DNA of 64,000 nucleotides from Halictus rubicundus (lineage: Eukaryota > Arthropoda > Insecta > Hymenoptera > Halictidae), in the NCBI RefSeq assembly GCF_050948215.1, contig NC_135158.1, positions 3,767,822 to 3,831,821 of the forward strand, given 5' to 3'. Shown piece by piece: positions 22,730 through 36,088 of the stretch. Numbering within the stretch: position 1 is the first letter of the stretch; each line of letters begins with the position of its first letter. A program made the translations under genes and the position numbers. The notes beneath the pieces were generated by a model. That model was given only the letters and a program-made list of their open reading frames with translations. It searched no databases and was not told the origin of the DNA.

Positions 22730-25700
22730 TGCGTGTGTAAAATTGAGGAAGACATATCTACATCATTTCTTGTTGCGTCAACATAGCTTATAAATGCGCG
22801 CAATGGAAATTCAGAGTCAAGAAAACGAATGGCACGGTCAAGCAAAAGAAAGTTTGGGAAAGAACGAAACATTACTGAACAAACAAGCACGTTGTTGTAC
22901 AATATTTTTCATCGCAAGAATTTTAAGAATTAAAGTAGTATACAACGAGTTTGAGAGGGAAAAATCAAGCACAGTTTAATGTACATGAAGAGCCATGGTC
23001 TAAGAATGAATTAGAATATTTTAGGGGCAATTCCCGTATCAAATGCAACTGCAGTTGCAGAGCAAAGTCTCCCGGACCGAATCGCCAGTAGTTCGAGGGG
23101 TCCAGGAGTCGTGTAACCGCATCCGGGACTAAACCGCGGCCGTATCTTCCGCGCAATGAACCCGGGAGTACCGTGTTACTCCTTGTAGGGATTGTAACTC
23201 CTTATAAGCTCGAGAATGGTAGTTCTAGGGGTCTAATATCCTCGGCGAAGATCGGAAAATACATAACCACTAGCCGCGTTACATTCCCGTATTTGCATTT
23301 CAAATGTTCGATCGTCCGAGGAGACGCGCCAAGTTTTTAATAGGATCGTCGTGATGCGACGAAACCGCGAAATCCAGAAAAAGGAGAGAACGGAAAAAAC
23401 GACGGTAAAACGAGGCGAGCGTCAGAGGCGGAGTAGTACGTTGCCGAACAGAAATCACCGAAAAGCGTGCCGCGGACCGTTTATAATCCGCGGAGCGTTT
23501 TTTGCCCGCCGCCGCGCCGTTAGGGAGACTTACGTTCCGCGGAGCGGAATATTTTCAACCGCGATACGAAAATTTGGAAAAAATAGGATGAGCCGGCCCC
23601 GCAAACGGTGCAACTTTTTTCCCGCGGACGAGTTACACACACGACCCAGTGAAAAATGGCCGGATCTTCCCGGACGTTCCAATCGAGATTTAAACGAAAA
23701 ATCAGCGAAAATCCTCTCCTGCCGGAAATAAATTCGCCGCGAAATAAAATCGTCCCGGTGTGTTCGAACGCTCGCACGCCTTTTTATTTCCACTTTGTTT
23801 CTTCTGTTAACAGACAGTCCGAGGTACCAACGCGAGTTACAATGTTGGTCCTGCCAATAAACGATCCGCTGTTCTCGCTCGCGAATATTCTCTGTTTGCC
23901 TCGAAATAACTGATACGTGATCTGCTGGAAATTATTTTCTTTCGTTCCTCGGGGAAGTTTCATTCCTGCTGTTGACTTGCAGATGAAATACTTGGTAAAT
24001 ATGTACACGGTAAAATTGGAGGAAAATGTCAGTCTCCGGGAACAATTGTTGAAACAATTCCGGTCTTCATTAGCAAGGAATGCACATATATGTCGAGTGT
24101 TAGAACGCACATCGAGAAATAAAAACAGGTTACATTGTCAATGTGCCCAGAAAACCATGACGAAAATTCACTTGAATTCCACGAAATTGATTTTAATTAA
24201 ATTTCACAACAGTGCGCCTGTTCGAGGATTAATCAATATTTCCAATATATTGCAAAATAGACTGTAGTCGAATCATAGAGAAAACATTTCTCGTTCTCCT
24301 CAAACAAATCGGGAATTGAAAATCATGCTAAAACAATCCAATATATTTATACTGCAGCGAGAAGATTTTGAACAAGGGGAGAAAATATTTTTAATCCCTT
24401 AGTTACGGACGATCGCGAGCAAATAAAAATCAAATATTCTTCCGAAAGCCACGTCGTTGATAAATTCGTCTTACGTTAGATTTAATAATCGTCTTTTACG
24501 GGGGTAAGGATCTGCAATGACGAGATGGCCCGAATTTCGCGTTCCTGTCGAGCTAAAAGGAACGAGAGACCCCGAAGAAAAAAGTGAGAAAAACGGATTG
24601 GATGAATAGAGAGAGCGAGAGAGGGTACGCGGATCGGTCGAAGCAAACTCGGACGCCGAGAGAATAAATTTGAATGCGGTCTTGCCTGGCCCGGCGAGGT
24701 GGCGCGGTAATCGAATGATATTCAAATTTAAATGCCCGGCGCAATAAAGTGTTTAAGAATTTAAAACTTTATTTGACTTTCAGAGTGACTTTTTTCCTCC
24801 CGGCCACGGCGAGCCGTCGGCTATGACCCCCTTCCTACTCGCCCCGACTCTTACTTTCGCCTTACGAGCCGACGAGAACGAAGAGTTCGCAGTTAATTTC
24901 ACATTTCGTCGCTTTTACCGTCTTTCCGGCACTCGTTCCCTACCCCCGGCGTCGCAGGACGGCTGTTAATGGACGCACCGAGCGGAAATAGCGAGCTTGT
25001 TCTTGCGAGTGTCGCATTATTTCCTCGGCGTCTTCCATTCTTCAACGGCTCATCCTGTTGCGGCCTGTTGTCTCGTCTCGTATTCGCACACACGCCACCC
25101 TGCGCGAAATTCCGACTCTCTCTGTTCAATCGTGCGTTTGATACCGTGCCACTAGAATTTTCATTATTGCGACGTGGAACCAATTTAAAAAATGTCAATA
25201 TTGTGTATTAGTCAAAACCTTGGTGGTCTCATATTTCTATCATCGCCTCTACGGGCTAAAATTTTATTACTAACTGAATACGAAACGTAGCCAACTGAAA
25301 CTGTTCGTACGGTATAAATGTACGTTTTAACAGCATAAAAAATTTTGATCTCAACTTTCCACCGCAGTTTCTCACTCAAAAACCGTACCGATGTACATCG
25401 CTGCCAAAATATGCACTCCGAGCTCTCCTATGAAATTTTCGCGCTAATTCTTGCAAGCAAATAGTCCCGAAGGAATTCGTGTGTCAAAACGAGATGCCAT
25501 TAATAAAGAACCTGTGCAGCGGTCGTGTATCGGGCAACACGTGCGGAGCGCAGTCTATCAGCGAAATCCTGTTGCTCGAAATAAAATTAAACACGTCCGT
25601 GGACGTCGGCATTCGGTCGTAACGATATATAGACGGAAATAAAATTATTCCTTATTATGTTATTTCCACGGTCGTCCGGGCGCGTCTATCTGGGCGGAAA

Positions 25701-27462
25701 GGTTTGAGCCGACACTGATTGGCCAGGACCAGGACGACTGGCTTTCTCCCTTTTACTTTTCACTCCGTCGGGCTCGGGCTCGTTCTCCTCGAAGACCATT
25801 GCGGAAATGTTTCCGCGCGACGCCGCGCCGCCCCACCGACGGAATATTTCCTTCTCCCTCTCCTTCGTTTCCCTTCTCCGACGGCCCTCGACCTTGCACG
25901 CCGCTTCCCCGCCGTTATTGTAACGGATACCTTGATTATATCGCGTCCAGGCCAACGGGGAATTTCATTTCACCAGGCTGATTGGATCACCGTTTGAAAA
26001 TGGAACGGTGTTTTCGCGGCGCTTTAACAGCCCCTGCCTTAATTGGCCCGCGGCGCCCTTTGAGAACCCGACCCTAGGATCCCCGGCGAGCTTTCCGTTC
26101 CATTGTCCACCGATCTCTACTATTTTCGCGGAAATTTCACTTCCGAATCGTTCCAATCGTCGAGCATATTGAAATTCCAGTCGGAAACTGTTTAGTTGCT
26201 GAACAGATTACAACGAAAACGTTTAAGAAATGGTACTACGAGTTCATCGACGATACCAGTCGAACCTACATGAAAAACTGAATCAGAAAGGTAAAAAGCA
26301 GTTTTCTGATACGGGGCTTCGTTTCAAAGACAATCGAGTTTGAAGATAAGCTGCCGCGTCTGACCATGGGCTGACCTGTTCCACTGCGAGCGGAGCACCG
26401 ATGCGGTCAGGCGAACTTCCGAAGTCGATTATCTCGGAAACGGAGACTCGTACGGAAAAATAGTATTCGACGTTTTTGACGTAGTTGTTCACGTAGAATA
26501 ATCGTGATATCTTCTTGTTACCCGTTTTTCGCGCATAATGCTTCTGCAGCCATATTTTCGAATTCGAAACGTAGCGAGTGCTTACCGCATACTGTAATAT
26601 TAAATCTTCGTAGTTATCCTAGCATCATTTGGTCCATCCTTCGCATGATACTGATCGCTATTATTAAAATTCAGATGTCTCGAATTAGAAATAAAATAGA
26701 ATTCAGGTTCTGCGGTAGAAAATAATGGGAATCCATTTTATGTGACTACGTCACTATTTGACGATGATCTCGGGAAACTGCTGATGCATAAAAATTCGCA
26801 GAGCCATTGCGATCGCGGGAGGTCGTCTGAGAGAACAGCAAAAATGCTTATCGAGCACGACGGAAATGGAGAACGGTGTCCTCTCGCAGCTCGATTACAG
26901 TAATTCTCAGCTCGTGAGGTTGGGCCTCCGGTTGATCCGCGTCGGAACGTCGGGGATCGTCGAACGACACTCGAGGAGCCTTGAAACCGGAAGCCTCGAT
27001 AACCACGAGACCGTTCCCCGCTGTTCCCGTTGCAATTCCGAGCAGCGTCACTGCAGCCAGCCAGCCAGCCTGGGGAGAAGTTCAAATAAAAAGCAGGCAA
27101 GAAAAGGCAAACGAGCCGGCAGCCTCTTATTACCAGCTCGAGACAACTTCGCCGTAGCGAAGAGACTGCCGGGGATTCGCGGAAGGAAACGTTGGAAAGA
27201 AAACGCGGCGGGGGGTGAGTGGATATAGCGGGGTGTGTGCGACGAGAGGGGTTGCGAAACGAGATCAGACCAAGGCTCCGCGGTGTGCGTCTCGAAATCC
27301 CGCGGGAACCAGACACCACCGTCTACCGTTTAATTTCACTTCCTTATCTCGGACTCCGTATAATCTGACGGGCTGCAATTTTCCAAAGATCCGCCGGATC
27401 CCTCGCGACTGTGTTCCGCCGCTGCATGCTGTACCAGGATGCACCGGGTCGCGCACGATGGC
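22730..27462. other. Unique non-coding DNA
   Basis: Mixed composition. A perfect palindrome, ACGTCC-GT-GGACGT, lies at 25593-25606, and a GAAATAAAATTA word is repeated nearby (about 25578 and 25636). A (CAGC)n run lies at 27054-27070. Short overlapping frames carry no domains. No gene, transposon or RNA gene was recognised. Confidence 0.6.
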
Positions 27463-27593
27463 TTCAACACGCTATAAAGATGCTCGAAAGCCCTGCAAAA
27501 TCAGATTCAACGCGCTATAAAAATGCTCAAACGCGCCCTACGAAATCAGGTTCAACGCGTTACGAAAATACTGGAAAAACCTGCAATGTCGGG
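27463..27593 (+). repeat. Three-copy tandem repeat, unit 43-45 bp
   Basis: Copies begin TTCAACACGCTATAAAGATG at 27463, TTCAACGCGCTATAAAAATG at 27506 and TTCAACGCGTTACGAAAATA at 27551, giving units of 43, 45 and 43 bases. Shared inner blocks are TGCTCGAAAG/TGCTCAAACG and CCCTGCAAAATCAG/CCCTACGAAATCAG. The 43/45 alternation breaks the reading frame, so the repeat is non-coding. A more diverged copy may precede it at about 27415. Confidence 0.8.
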
Positions 27594-28387
27594 CGAGAAG
27601 AATAACTCTTGAACATCCTACAGAATCGGACAATTTTTTAATTTTATATTAAGCGAGACAGTAAAATTGAACATCACGTTTACTTTTTTATGTGAATAAT
27701 AAAACTTGTCTCCATTAATTGATAGCCACAGGGGGTACACAGACGTTTGTATCTATTCTTGATCATTTTAACGAGCTGGAAGTAATACAACAGTATTTTT
27801 TCGTATTAAGTATAGTAAAATGTAATGTGGCCGATCTTGAGGTCTTAACATCCGAAGTGTTTGATATTCTTTTGCACGTACCGTTACATCACTGTACACA
27901 ATGGCCGCAAAGCATTTTCGGCTGCAGATTCTTTCAGCTCTGTCGAGAAAGATCGAGCGCCGCGCCGTTGCAAGATTCACGGCAATTTAAATATCCCGCG
28001 ATTCCGGCAAGATAGAATGCTCGCCCCGCCCCTTTGCCCTCCGGGGCACCAGCGGATCGATACACAGCCGGGCCCGTAAAATTCCGAGCAGCCGAGTAAC
28101 CACGGGGGTCGCGTACGAGCAACGGCGAGGCGTGACTTAAAAACCAAGAGATAAATTGAAATTCCCCGATACGTGTCGCGCCCGCTCTGGCTCTGCTCCT
28201 CGTTCCGCAAGCAGAAAAACGTGAAAGAGTATTCCGCGTGTGTTCGGCGACGGCGGCGGCTGCGGCGGCATCTGGATACCGCCCGAGAAAAGAACCGTGG
28301 AAACACACAAAAGTATGCCGGAGTCTGAATGGAGGTTCGAGCTGAAATCGAAAAGCATAATAATGGGGGGTTGAACGATGGGATTCA
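27594..28387. other. Unique non-coding DNA
   Basis: An AT-rich stretch (27600-27900) passes into GC-rich DNA with a short (CGG)n-like run at 28249-28271. Nothing else was recognised. Confidence 0.55.
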
Positions 28388-28500
28388 ATTTCGAAAATGG
28401 ATCCCGGAGAATGCATGCAAACTGAACGGGAAACAGGTGAATCGAAATGGAACTCCCGGGGAAAGTGTTGTTCCTTTCGAAAATGGAGCGTCGAAAATAG
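28388..28500 (+). repeat. Short degenerate tandem repeat (TTTCGAAAATGGA core)
   Basis: ATTTCGAAAATGGATCCCGG at 28388, GAATCGAAATGGAACTCCCG at 28439, CTTTCGAAAATGGAGCG at 28474 and a shortened GTCGAAAATAG at 28490 form a series with offsets of about 51, 35 and 16 bases. The spacing shrinks along the series. It is non-coding in appearance. Confidence 0.55.
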
Positions 28501-31500
28501 ATTACTACTGCATTATATCCGAACGAGCATTATAATCTTTAGACGATTTCGTGGTGGTTCATCGCTCGCTATTATTTCAAGCAATTAGCGTCTCCAAACA
28601 TGCTCGAAATTTCTGAAAACGGGAAGACTCGTGTAAAGTGACCGAGCAGTTTCCCCTCGGATTTCCCCGTTACCAGTTTTTGTCCGGTTTTTGAAAGCGA
28701 GCGCGCATGGAAGTTTGCGGCGTGGCGCGGCCTCGCTTTCTCTACTTTCTATTCGGCGCGAGCAGAATTCGGCCGACGAAGCGACGGGGCCGCGCGGCAA
28801 ACAAATTTAATCGCGGGGCTTACACAGCAGGATTACTCGGGCACCGCAATCGCGGTTCGGTTTCCGCGCGCGAGATTTGTCAAGAGGGCGAGTGTGCGCG
28901 CAAATCCCGCTACCGGTTCGCGTTCGGATCGAGTTTATTCACCCACGGCCCCCTGGACCGAATATGTGGATTTCCGGGGAAATCACGCTCGCCCATGAAC
29001 TGAACCACTCGCAACGGGATCCCTGGAATTGCCATTGGTCCGCAGGAACGTGTACGTGTCCACTGCGATTTATGACACCCCCGACCCGGTGTCCGCCTCA
29101 TTATCAACGCCAGAACCGCCGTTCCCAGAAAATGAGATCGCCTTTTCGGAGACACGACGGACAAGGTGTGAACCATGGTCGTCGTTAGCAAAACTCCTCT
29201 CACTTTGTGTTAATCGTTGTCATCGTGGCTGAGGTTCTCGCGAATATCGCGTGTCATGCAGAACCAGATATTCATATGCCTCTGGTTTCAGTATTTTTTT
29301 CACTAGAAGAATGTTTAAAGTGAATTTTATTTATTTCTGAAATAGGTCATTTTTGGGGACGTTCGTTTAACGATTCAGGAGAACGTACCAAAGAAAGTGG
29401 ACTTTGTATGGGTTTGTGATTATTTGTTACATTTTATTACTGCCTATGCTTCCTTTTACATAGTCACGAGATTTGCTTATTTAATGGACTAGGTTCAGTT
29501 TGCTTTGTGTGCATTAATCGAAACGAGGTTTCGGCACAACTGCGATTTTATTAATATATTAGGCCAGTGCAAAGGATCGAAGGAACGTACCGTCGCGGTG
29601 AGCAAATTGCGCGGAGGGCTTCGGAGGGCAGATATTCGCGAACGTAGGCGAGTAGCAATGGCGCGAACGAGTGTATCAACAGGGGGCGCGGCTTGCGGGG
29701 ATGAATTATTCACCGGCAGCAAAATCTCCGCGGCGCGATGTCCTAAATGAAGGGCCGGCGAGCGCGCGCGACACGCAATATCGTCGCATAAATTTCGCAG
29801 GGGAACCCCCAGCGGGTCGAGGGGTCGCGGTGCCGTTTCGAACGAGGTGGCGCGTGGGAGGGTCTACATCGGCTGCCGGGGGCCGATCGCGATCGAATAG
29901 GAGTTAATTCGAGAATTCGAAACCGCCGCGGAGGCGAGGATGAATACGCCGCTGGAGGACGCCGAGCGGTGTTCCACGCGCGCATCGAACCAATTCCACA
30001 TCGTCGACCAAATTGCGCGCTTGTTGACGTCACGTCCGTTTCCGTTTGCTCCGATTGTTATTGCTTTCCAATGACACGGGCCTCGGCTACGGCCGGACGG
30101 TAATCAGGAAACGCCGCGCTTCCTGCACCACCTTTTTTCCAACTGCGTTCGCGCGCCTCGTGCGGTCTTCTTTGTCTTTTCGACGCCATTGCTTCGTTCG
30201 CGTCGAACTTGAAGAATGCTCCGCGCAGGAGGTGATTCTATAGGGTTAAATGAAGAGGAAGAGCTGAATTTTTTCTATTCCCCCGTCGAAATTTCTGCCT
30301 TCGCCAGTTAGATTTAACGAGGTAATTGAATTTGCTTAATGGGATTTCTATGAGTCTAATAAGATTACTGAAATTGTGCGAATGTCGATACTGTCTCAAG
30401 TTTTCCTATCGACGGGCACAGTGTCCTCGCTTCACTTTGGACAAGACGTCCTCTCGCAGGAAATACAAACCGAGATTATAATGCCAGCGGAACTCGTAAT
30501 AACTTATCTCGTTTCTTTCGAGATTCTTAATGCACAGGCAGAGCTCGGACTCTCATTCCCAGACGTTTCTTTCCTCTCCCTCCTTATCTTTTTTATTCCC
30601 CCCCCCCCCGTAGAACAACTTTCCCAGCCAGACTCCATTGTTGCAGGAGTGTAACTTGTAATCGAATTAACTCTTTCGCGCTCGAATAAAGCGTTGCACC
30701 GTTGAAAAAAACGCAGAACGCTTTTATGCTTGAAATTAGTTCTACGTCGGCCGAGACATTTGAGAAACTAAGCTTCCACAGCGCCTTCATAGCAATTACC
30801 CGAGGCGCAATAAATTTTAAATACGCCGTGCAACCTAAATAGAAGCTGCGTTAGGGCGCTCCAAATTTATAGGAGCTGATCAAAGAACGCTGAAGCTCGG
30901 ATACGATTCGATTTTAATGATATTTCCTTTTTATGTATATTTGCTTCGAGATAATTATTCATGAGAGACTGAACTTCCTCCGCGCTTCTTGTACCTCGGT
31001 GGCTATTTTCTCGAACCAATCTGTGAAGTTGCGTATTCTCTTAAAGAAGAAAAATAATGTATACTTGCACAATTTTCAAAGAAAGTTATACCATTAATAT
31101 TCATAGTAAAGAGATTGAGAAGAGATCCAGGAAGACATCAAATCAAATTGTGAACAGACAAACTAGCTCATAGCTTTGAAATTTTATGTGTCCAAAGAAC
31201 TTTCAATGTTCCAAAGCCTTCAAGCTATTACACTATAAATCTAAACAATCCCTACACGACTGAATGTTTTCGTATTTAATAATTTCCAATTCTGGAGTCA
31301 AGATGGTGTCGAGTGGATTTAAGGACAAGCGGTCTGAACAATTAGCGGGGGCTCTAATTCAATAAAAAAATTCTGTCCAACTCGAGTACAAGCTGCGTCC
31401 CCATACATCACGTACTGTTCACATGTGTTCGCGAGTTCATTCGGCGAATGCAGCGAGAGAACGTGCGGGTCACCGTAAATACATCCGTCGGGTTAAACAG

Positions 31501-32679
31501 CTCCGACGCGCTTCCTCGAGTTTCTTTTGAAACAAACAACGCCGCTGGAACTTCAGACTGAACGGCGCGAAGCAGAAGTACAATTTCGCGAAAGTTCAAA
31601 AACGAAGTAGAAGTTTCTTCGGGATCCTGTTTTTGGAAACTCCCGTCGTGGAAAGGAGGTCTCGCGGCGTTTCGCGTTTCCCTCGAATGTGCAGGCCCGG
31701 GTGTTTTGCGTTTGTCACGATCGCGGGCGCGCATAATTAACGGTGTCAAGTGTTGCAGAACATTGACCGGCCGCACTTCGGCACCGTAGACGCGTCGAGA
31801 TGCCGCGCGTCCCTAATCCCGTCGAATGAATTTACGATCGATCCGGGTGCTGACTAATCGGAGGAGGACAGACACTTGACGCTTCCTTGGGCCGTGGAAC
31901 TCTCATTTCGCCGGCGCCATAACTTACTAGGCCACTTTGTAAGAGGCTCGGTTAATGAAACAATATTTTTCCCGAGGGATCCAGAATTGGAAACGGATTC
32001 TCGGTCTACCTGAAATTTCGTCCCGACGACTCTATTTTCACGGGATCGGGAACGCTTATTTTATGCCAGTCTGTTGGCTGGGGATGGGCACTGTCAAGAA
32101 AACTTCCATCACAAATTCTTCAAATCTGAAATTCGCAACGTGAGAATTCATCCTGAAATATTTCTGTTATTTAAAGCGTTGGTCATTATATAAGTAGACA
32201 AGGTTTTTAACTATTCGGTTCGAAAAAATTGATTAATTCATGAACGAAGTAAAAATGTCAGCCCATATAGTTTTCTGTTCCACTGAAATCAACCGTTGCG
32301 AGATATTATTCATTGGGTTTGAATTCTTTAAAACATTTCCGCGAAAATAGTTCGATTTAGTAAGAGACGATTGAAATAAATCCTCAGGAGAGAATGAAGA
32401 GTTCATTAAGCTCGATCGAGTATTTCATTATGGCAGTTTTAAAGCGCTCGCGCATGCTATACATAGCTGAAGCCGTTTATTATTTACCAACGTGTTCGAT
32501 CGCATTCCCTCGATGGGTCTAACGATTCGCCATTTTATTGTCTGCACTAACAAATAGCGTTTATATTGCGGTTGCGTTTTAGAAGATTACTGAACAGCTT
32601 TCTTCGCTATTTTATATTTTCCTCTGTCTTTATGGACCTGAGGAGATAGGACATTCAGTTTGTAAGTGACACTAAACCG
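28501..32679. other. Unique non-coding DNA
   Basis: GC-rich to about 30200 and more AT-rich from 30650 to 32650. A 12-base poly-C run is at 30598-30609. The short frames overlap and are unconvincing. No RNA gene or transposon end was recognised. Confidence 0.6.
30598..30609 (+). repeat. Poly-C run (12)
   Basis: The longest homopolymer of C in the window; it produces a PPPP run in one frame that is not evidence of coding. Confidence 0.95.
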
Positions 32680-33090
32680 TCAATTTTTATAGGTAGGAGA
32701 ATATCTGTGTTATTCAGGAAGAAATGGCGTTGATAATGCACTGTAAATGCTTCAGAAAATTACAAAGCTGTGTCCTAGCGTTGTTTAGTAGCTTGGAACC
32801 TGTGATAAACTTTTTGGAATCGGGGGAGCATTTTAGAAATTTTTGTAAGTACAGGAAAATCTATATCATCCTCAAAGAAAAATAGTGGCAGTCTTTATTT
32901 TATTTCCCTTGCTTTAAACAGCATTTTACGCACTGGAAATGTTTTATAAAATTAGTGGGCTATCCTACGGCTGCTTTTACCTCGCTGAAACGTAAAAGGA
33001 GCTTCTCAGAAACGGTGCAGCGTTTTGGCAATTTTTTCAGATAAGGGAAAATCCGTGTCGTCCCGGAAGAAAGATAACTTCCGTCCCTCG
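32680..33090 (+). repeat. Three-copy diverged tandem array, period about 158-192 bp
   Basis: The block GGAGAATATCTGTGTTATTC at 32696 recurs as GGAAAATCTATATCATCCTC at 32854 and GGAAAATCCGTGTCGTCCCG at 33046. Each copy is preceded by an AATTTTT-rich lead and followed by AAGAAA. A second anchor, GCACTGTAAATGCTTCAGAA at 32738, recurs as GCACTGGAAATGTTTTATAA at 32930, an offset of 192. The later GTCCTAGCGTTG and ATCCTACGGCTG blocks also align. It is AT-rich and non-coding. Part of it resembles the array at 34.2-34.7 kb. Confidence 0.7.
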
Positions 33091-34159
33091 GGCTCCTGCC
33101 CCCTCTCCCTCCCTCTTTCGCAGGCCGAGAGGGGTTTATGAGATTTGCAATTCACTTTCTCGCGGGGTACATGGCACGAGCCAATTTAATCTACACGCAG
33201 ATCTCGGTCAATTAATGAAACCTCGGAATATTCAGCCCTCGGGTCCGGGGGATCGTTAAGTGCTCCTTCCCGCGGTATCAGACGTTACTTTCGAGATTCA
33301 ATTAATCACCGAACCCTGCGAATTTACCATCCCGTCGCGGCGGGTTCGCGTAAATGGCGATGAAGACGCCGGCAAGTCGAAGTTACCGTCGACACTGATT
33401 TCCTTCGATCTTAACGCTAAAACCGCCGAACAAATTAAATTGATTCCTCTCTTGAGATCATTGGAATTGCAATCGTTCCCTCGTGTGTATTTTCTCAACG
33501 AATTTCTTCATCGAGGTACACGTTATTCAACATGTTACAAAATTGCGTTCAATCGATGCCCACTTAAAAGCCTTTACCAAGTCTAGATTTTTAATAACAA
33601 CCCGCTCGCAACAGGACCGAGAAACTTTCGGCGTTTACGGCGTATAAAGAGCTTCGCGGAGTGATAGAGTACAAAGTTTAATAATGTCTTATGCAGGTTG
33701 TCTCTCGGCACTGAAACTGTTTATGAAAGAAATAGAATTTTACCTTGCCTGGAAATTTCCGCAATTTTCTGCGTACAAATGGAGATTCTCTTCCTGGAAA
33801 TTTGATCGCGTCATTCGTATATTAAACGTTCCATATTATTGTCCGATTCGTAATGAGATATTTAGCTATTTAGAAAACGGAGTGTGTAATTTGATTTCAT
33901 ACGAATAAATACGATCTGTCAGCAGGGCAATCGCAGGCCAGCACGCAGAGATGGGATAAAATGATTTTATTTGTTGAGACTAAAGTATTTAATTGCACGA
34001 AGCTAGATATTTTTGCTTTAATAATGCGACGCGCATGGGACGGAATATTTTTATAATAATCTCGCGTTTGAAACGTCTACGTGAAATATTTCTCGACAAT
34101 AAAATTAAATTGAAAAAAGGGATTTATTTCTAATTGAAGCCGTTTAAGCCATTAATCCA
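33091..34159. other. Unique non-coding DNA
   Basis: GC-rich at first, then increasingly AT-rich after 33600. A 108-codon frame at 33260-33586 has no domain and is opposed on the other strand. Nothing else was recognised. Confidence 0.55.
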
Positions 34160-34660
34160 GCATAGATGAATAAAAATGTACTACTTTAAATATTTCAAAA
34201 TCCCCTGCATTAAATAAAAACATTTCATTTTTTAACTGTATGCACCTTTTCAAATAAAATGAACATCATAATATACGAAATAATAATTTGCTAGGAAAAT
34301 ACTGGGTAACACCAGCAATACTGAATAGTACATTTACAAAGTAAAGCCCACTTTCAGCATTCTTAACTTAAAACATTATTTTAAAATCCTCTTATATCAA
34401 ATAAAATATTTTGCTACAATATTTTTCACGATTGAAAATTAAGTGGATTACTGGAGGACGTATGTTATCCATTCTGCAAATTAATTAATTCTTTATATAC
34501 GTAGCATAATTTCAGCAGAGTCGAATAAGGATGTATTTCCTGGCTTTAAACCTTCTAAAATCCTTTTACACGACGTAAAATATTTTATATCAAAATTGTG
34601 TACACGATTTCAAAGAAAATAGATTTACTGCATGAAATATCACCAATTTAAGTGTGTGGA
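34160..34660 (+). repeat. Three-copy diverged tandem array, period about 174-186 bp
   Basis: The anchor AAAATCCCCTGCATTAAATA at 34197 recurs as AAAATCCTCTTATATCAAAT at 34383 and AAAATCCTTTTACACGACGT at 34557. Copies 2 and 3 also share AAAATATTTT, then CACGATTGAAAATTAAGTGG versus CACGATTTCAAAGAAAATAG, then a GATT(T)ACTG block, all in register. The region is strongly AT-rich and has no open frame of interest. The GCTTTAAAC...TTTTAC...ATTTTAT string in copy 3 matches a string in the 32.7-33.1 kb array (about 32911-32945), suggesting shared ancestry. Confidence 0.7.
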
Positions 34661-36078
34661 ACATTTTTCGAAAAATGGTTATGGGGCAAGAGGAGGCGAG
34701 GTTCGAAAGATTCATCGGTTACAATGAGCGTCTGGTAAATTGGGGTTGCAGGGGGATGTCGACTGTCTATAGGTTCAGGGTGTAGCGATGTTTGCCTCCC
34801 CGAGCAAACGTCGGTCCGACGATATTTTCGCCGGGGCGATCAGTAGGTAAGCCAATCGACGTGTTCCCGCGGTAATTGGACCGTTCCGGTGCTTTTAACT
34901 GGCAAATAAATTTCGCCCCGGCTGGAGGGCCGGCCTCTCGGGCTTCTTTAATTGAAGATCGTACAATAAAGAGGGGCCGGGATCCGAGCCGATCGCTCGC
35001 ATTTCTTTTATTTACGAGCCTCCGGCGCCGGCCAAGGGAGATCCTTGAAACTTGAAAAGAAGCAAATAGCACCGGACTGACGCGGGGGTGGTCGAGCTTC
35101 GTTCGACTGCGTGCGGACGAGTCCGTCGGCCAATAAAAAACACTTGTCATGCCGCATCGATCCGTTTTCGATAGCGCACTCGCCTCTCCAAAAATAAGGG
35201 AAGGCCTGACGACCACGCCGGTGCGCTTTATCGGCTCGTCCGTTAAACTGTACTGCTTCGAAAAATTTGTTTGACCCCCTAATACCGAGTTAAATCATTG
35301 ACGGTTCTACGGAATTTTTTAAAATAGCAGTAAGTCGACCGCGTTTCTTGCTAATAGAATTTTAGTGTGATTAAAATTGACTGTGAGAGGTTCGCTGCTG
35401 ATATGAAAATTTCGGGCTTAGCTTGAATTTAAATTTACAATTTATGTTTGTGAGATGAAATTAAAAATTTTCTGCTTATGTGCAGCTCCTGGTAGAGATA
35501 TATCTGCTGAGAGTATTAAATTCGAGCCCGCAAACGCTACAGACTGCATTTTTAAGTAAATAGAACCGAGAGGATTTGACTGACCTAACAAGGTTGTAAT
35601 AAAAGCACCTACCGTCTGCTGTTTCGGATTAATTAATTTTATTTATATTTCCTGTTACACAGGGAGCGAAATTCTTCACGAAAAACGCGAATTCGCGGAG
35701 GTCCGGTTAAAATTACACCGGTATCGATTTTCCAGAGTCACGGTGTAAAACAATGAAAATTCGAGCGAGGGGCGGGAAATTTTTTAGTATCAGTGCAAAT
35801 GAACGATCGGCGCGGGTGGGTCGCGAGCAAACAACAGCGATACACTTTTTCCTCGGCGGAATATGCGCGGACCATCGTCTGCTTTTAGGCTGTTCCCGTC
35901 CCTTTGTTCGCCCGCTTCAGTTTGATCGTTGTAATTATCTGAAGCGAGGCTGGGGGTGGCCGGTTCGATGATTTAAAATGGAGAATTCAAACAGAGCTGG
36001 TCGCCTGTATCGCATGTAACCTTATTAATACGAACGACCGAGCGATTTTCATTAAGCTGATCCGAGGACATACGTGCA

Positions 36079-36088
36079 GGGGGGGGGG
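36079..36088 (+). repeat. Poly-G run (10)
   Basis: Ten consecutive G; the opposite strand orientation of the three C homopolymers in the window. Confidence 0.95.

Noticed and set aside
22794..22979. Transposase remnant next to the mariner-like end
   Set aside because: The 61-codon frame shows none of the mariner helix-turn-helix or catalytic motifs I know, so it is not called.
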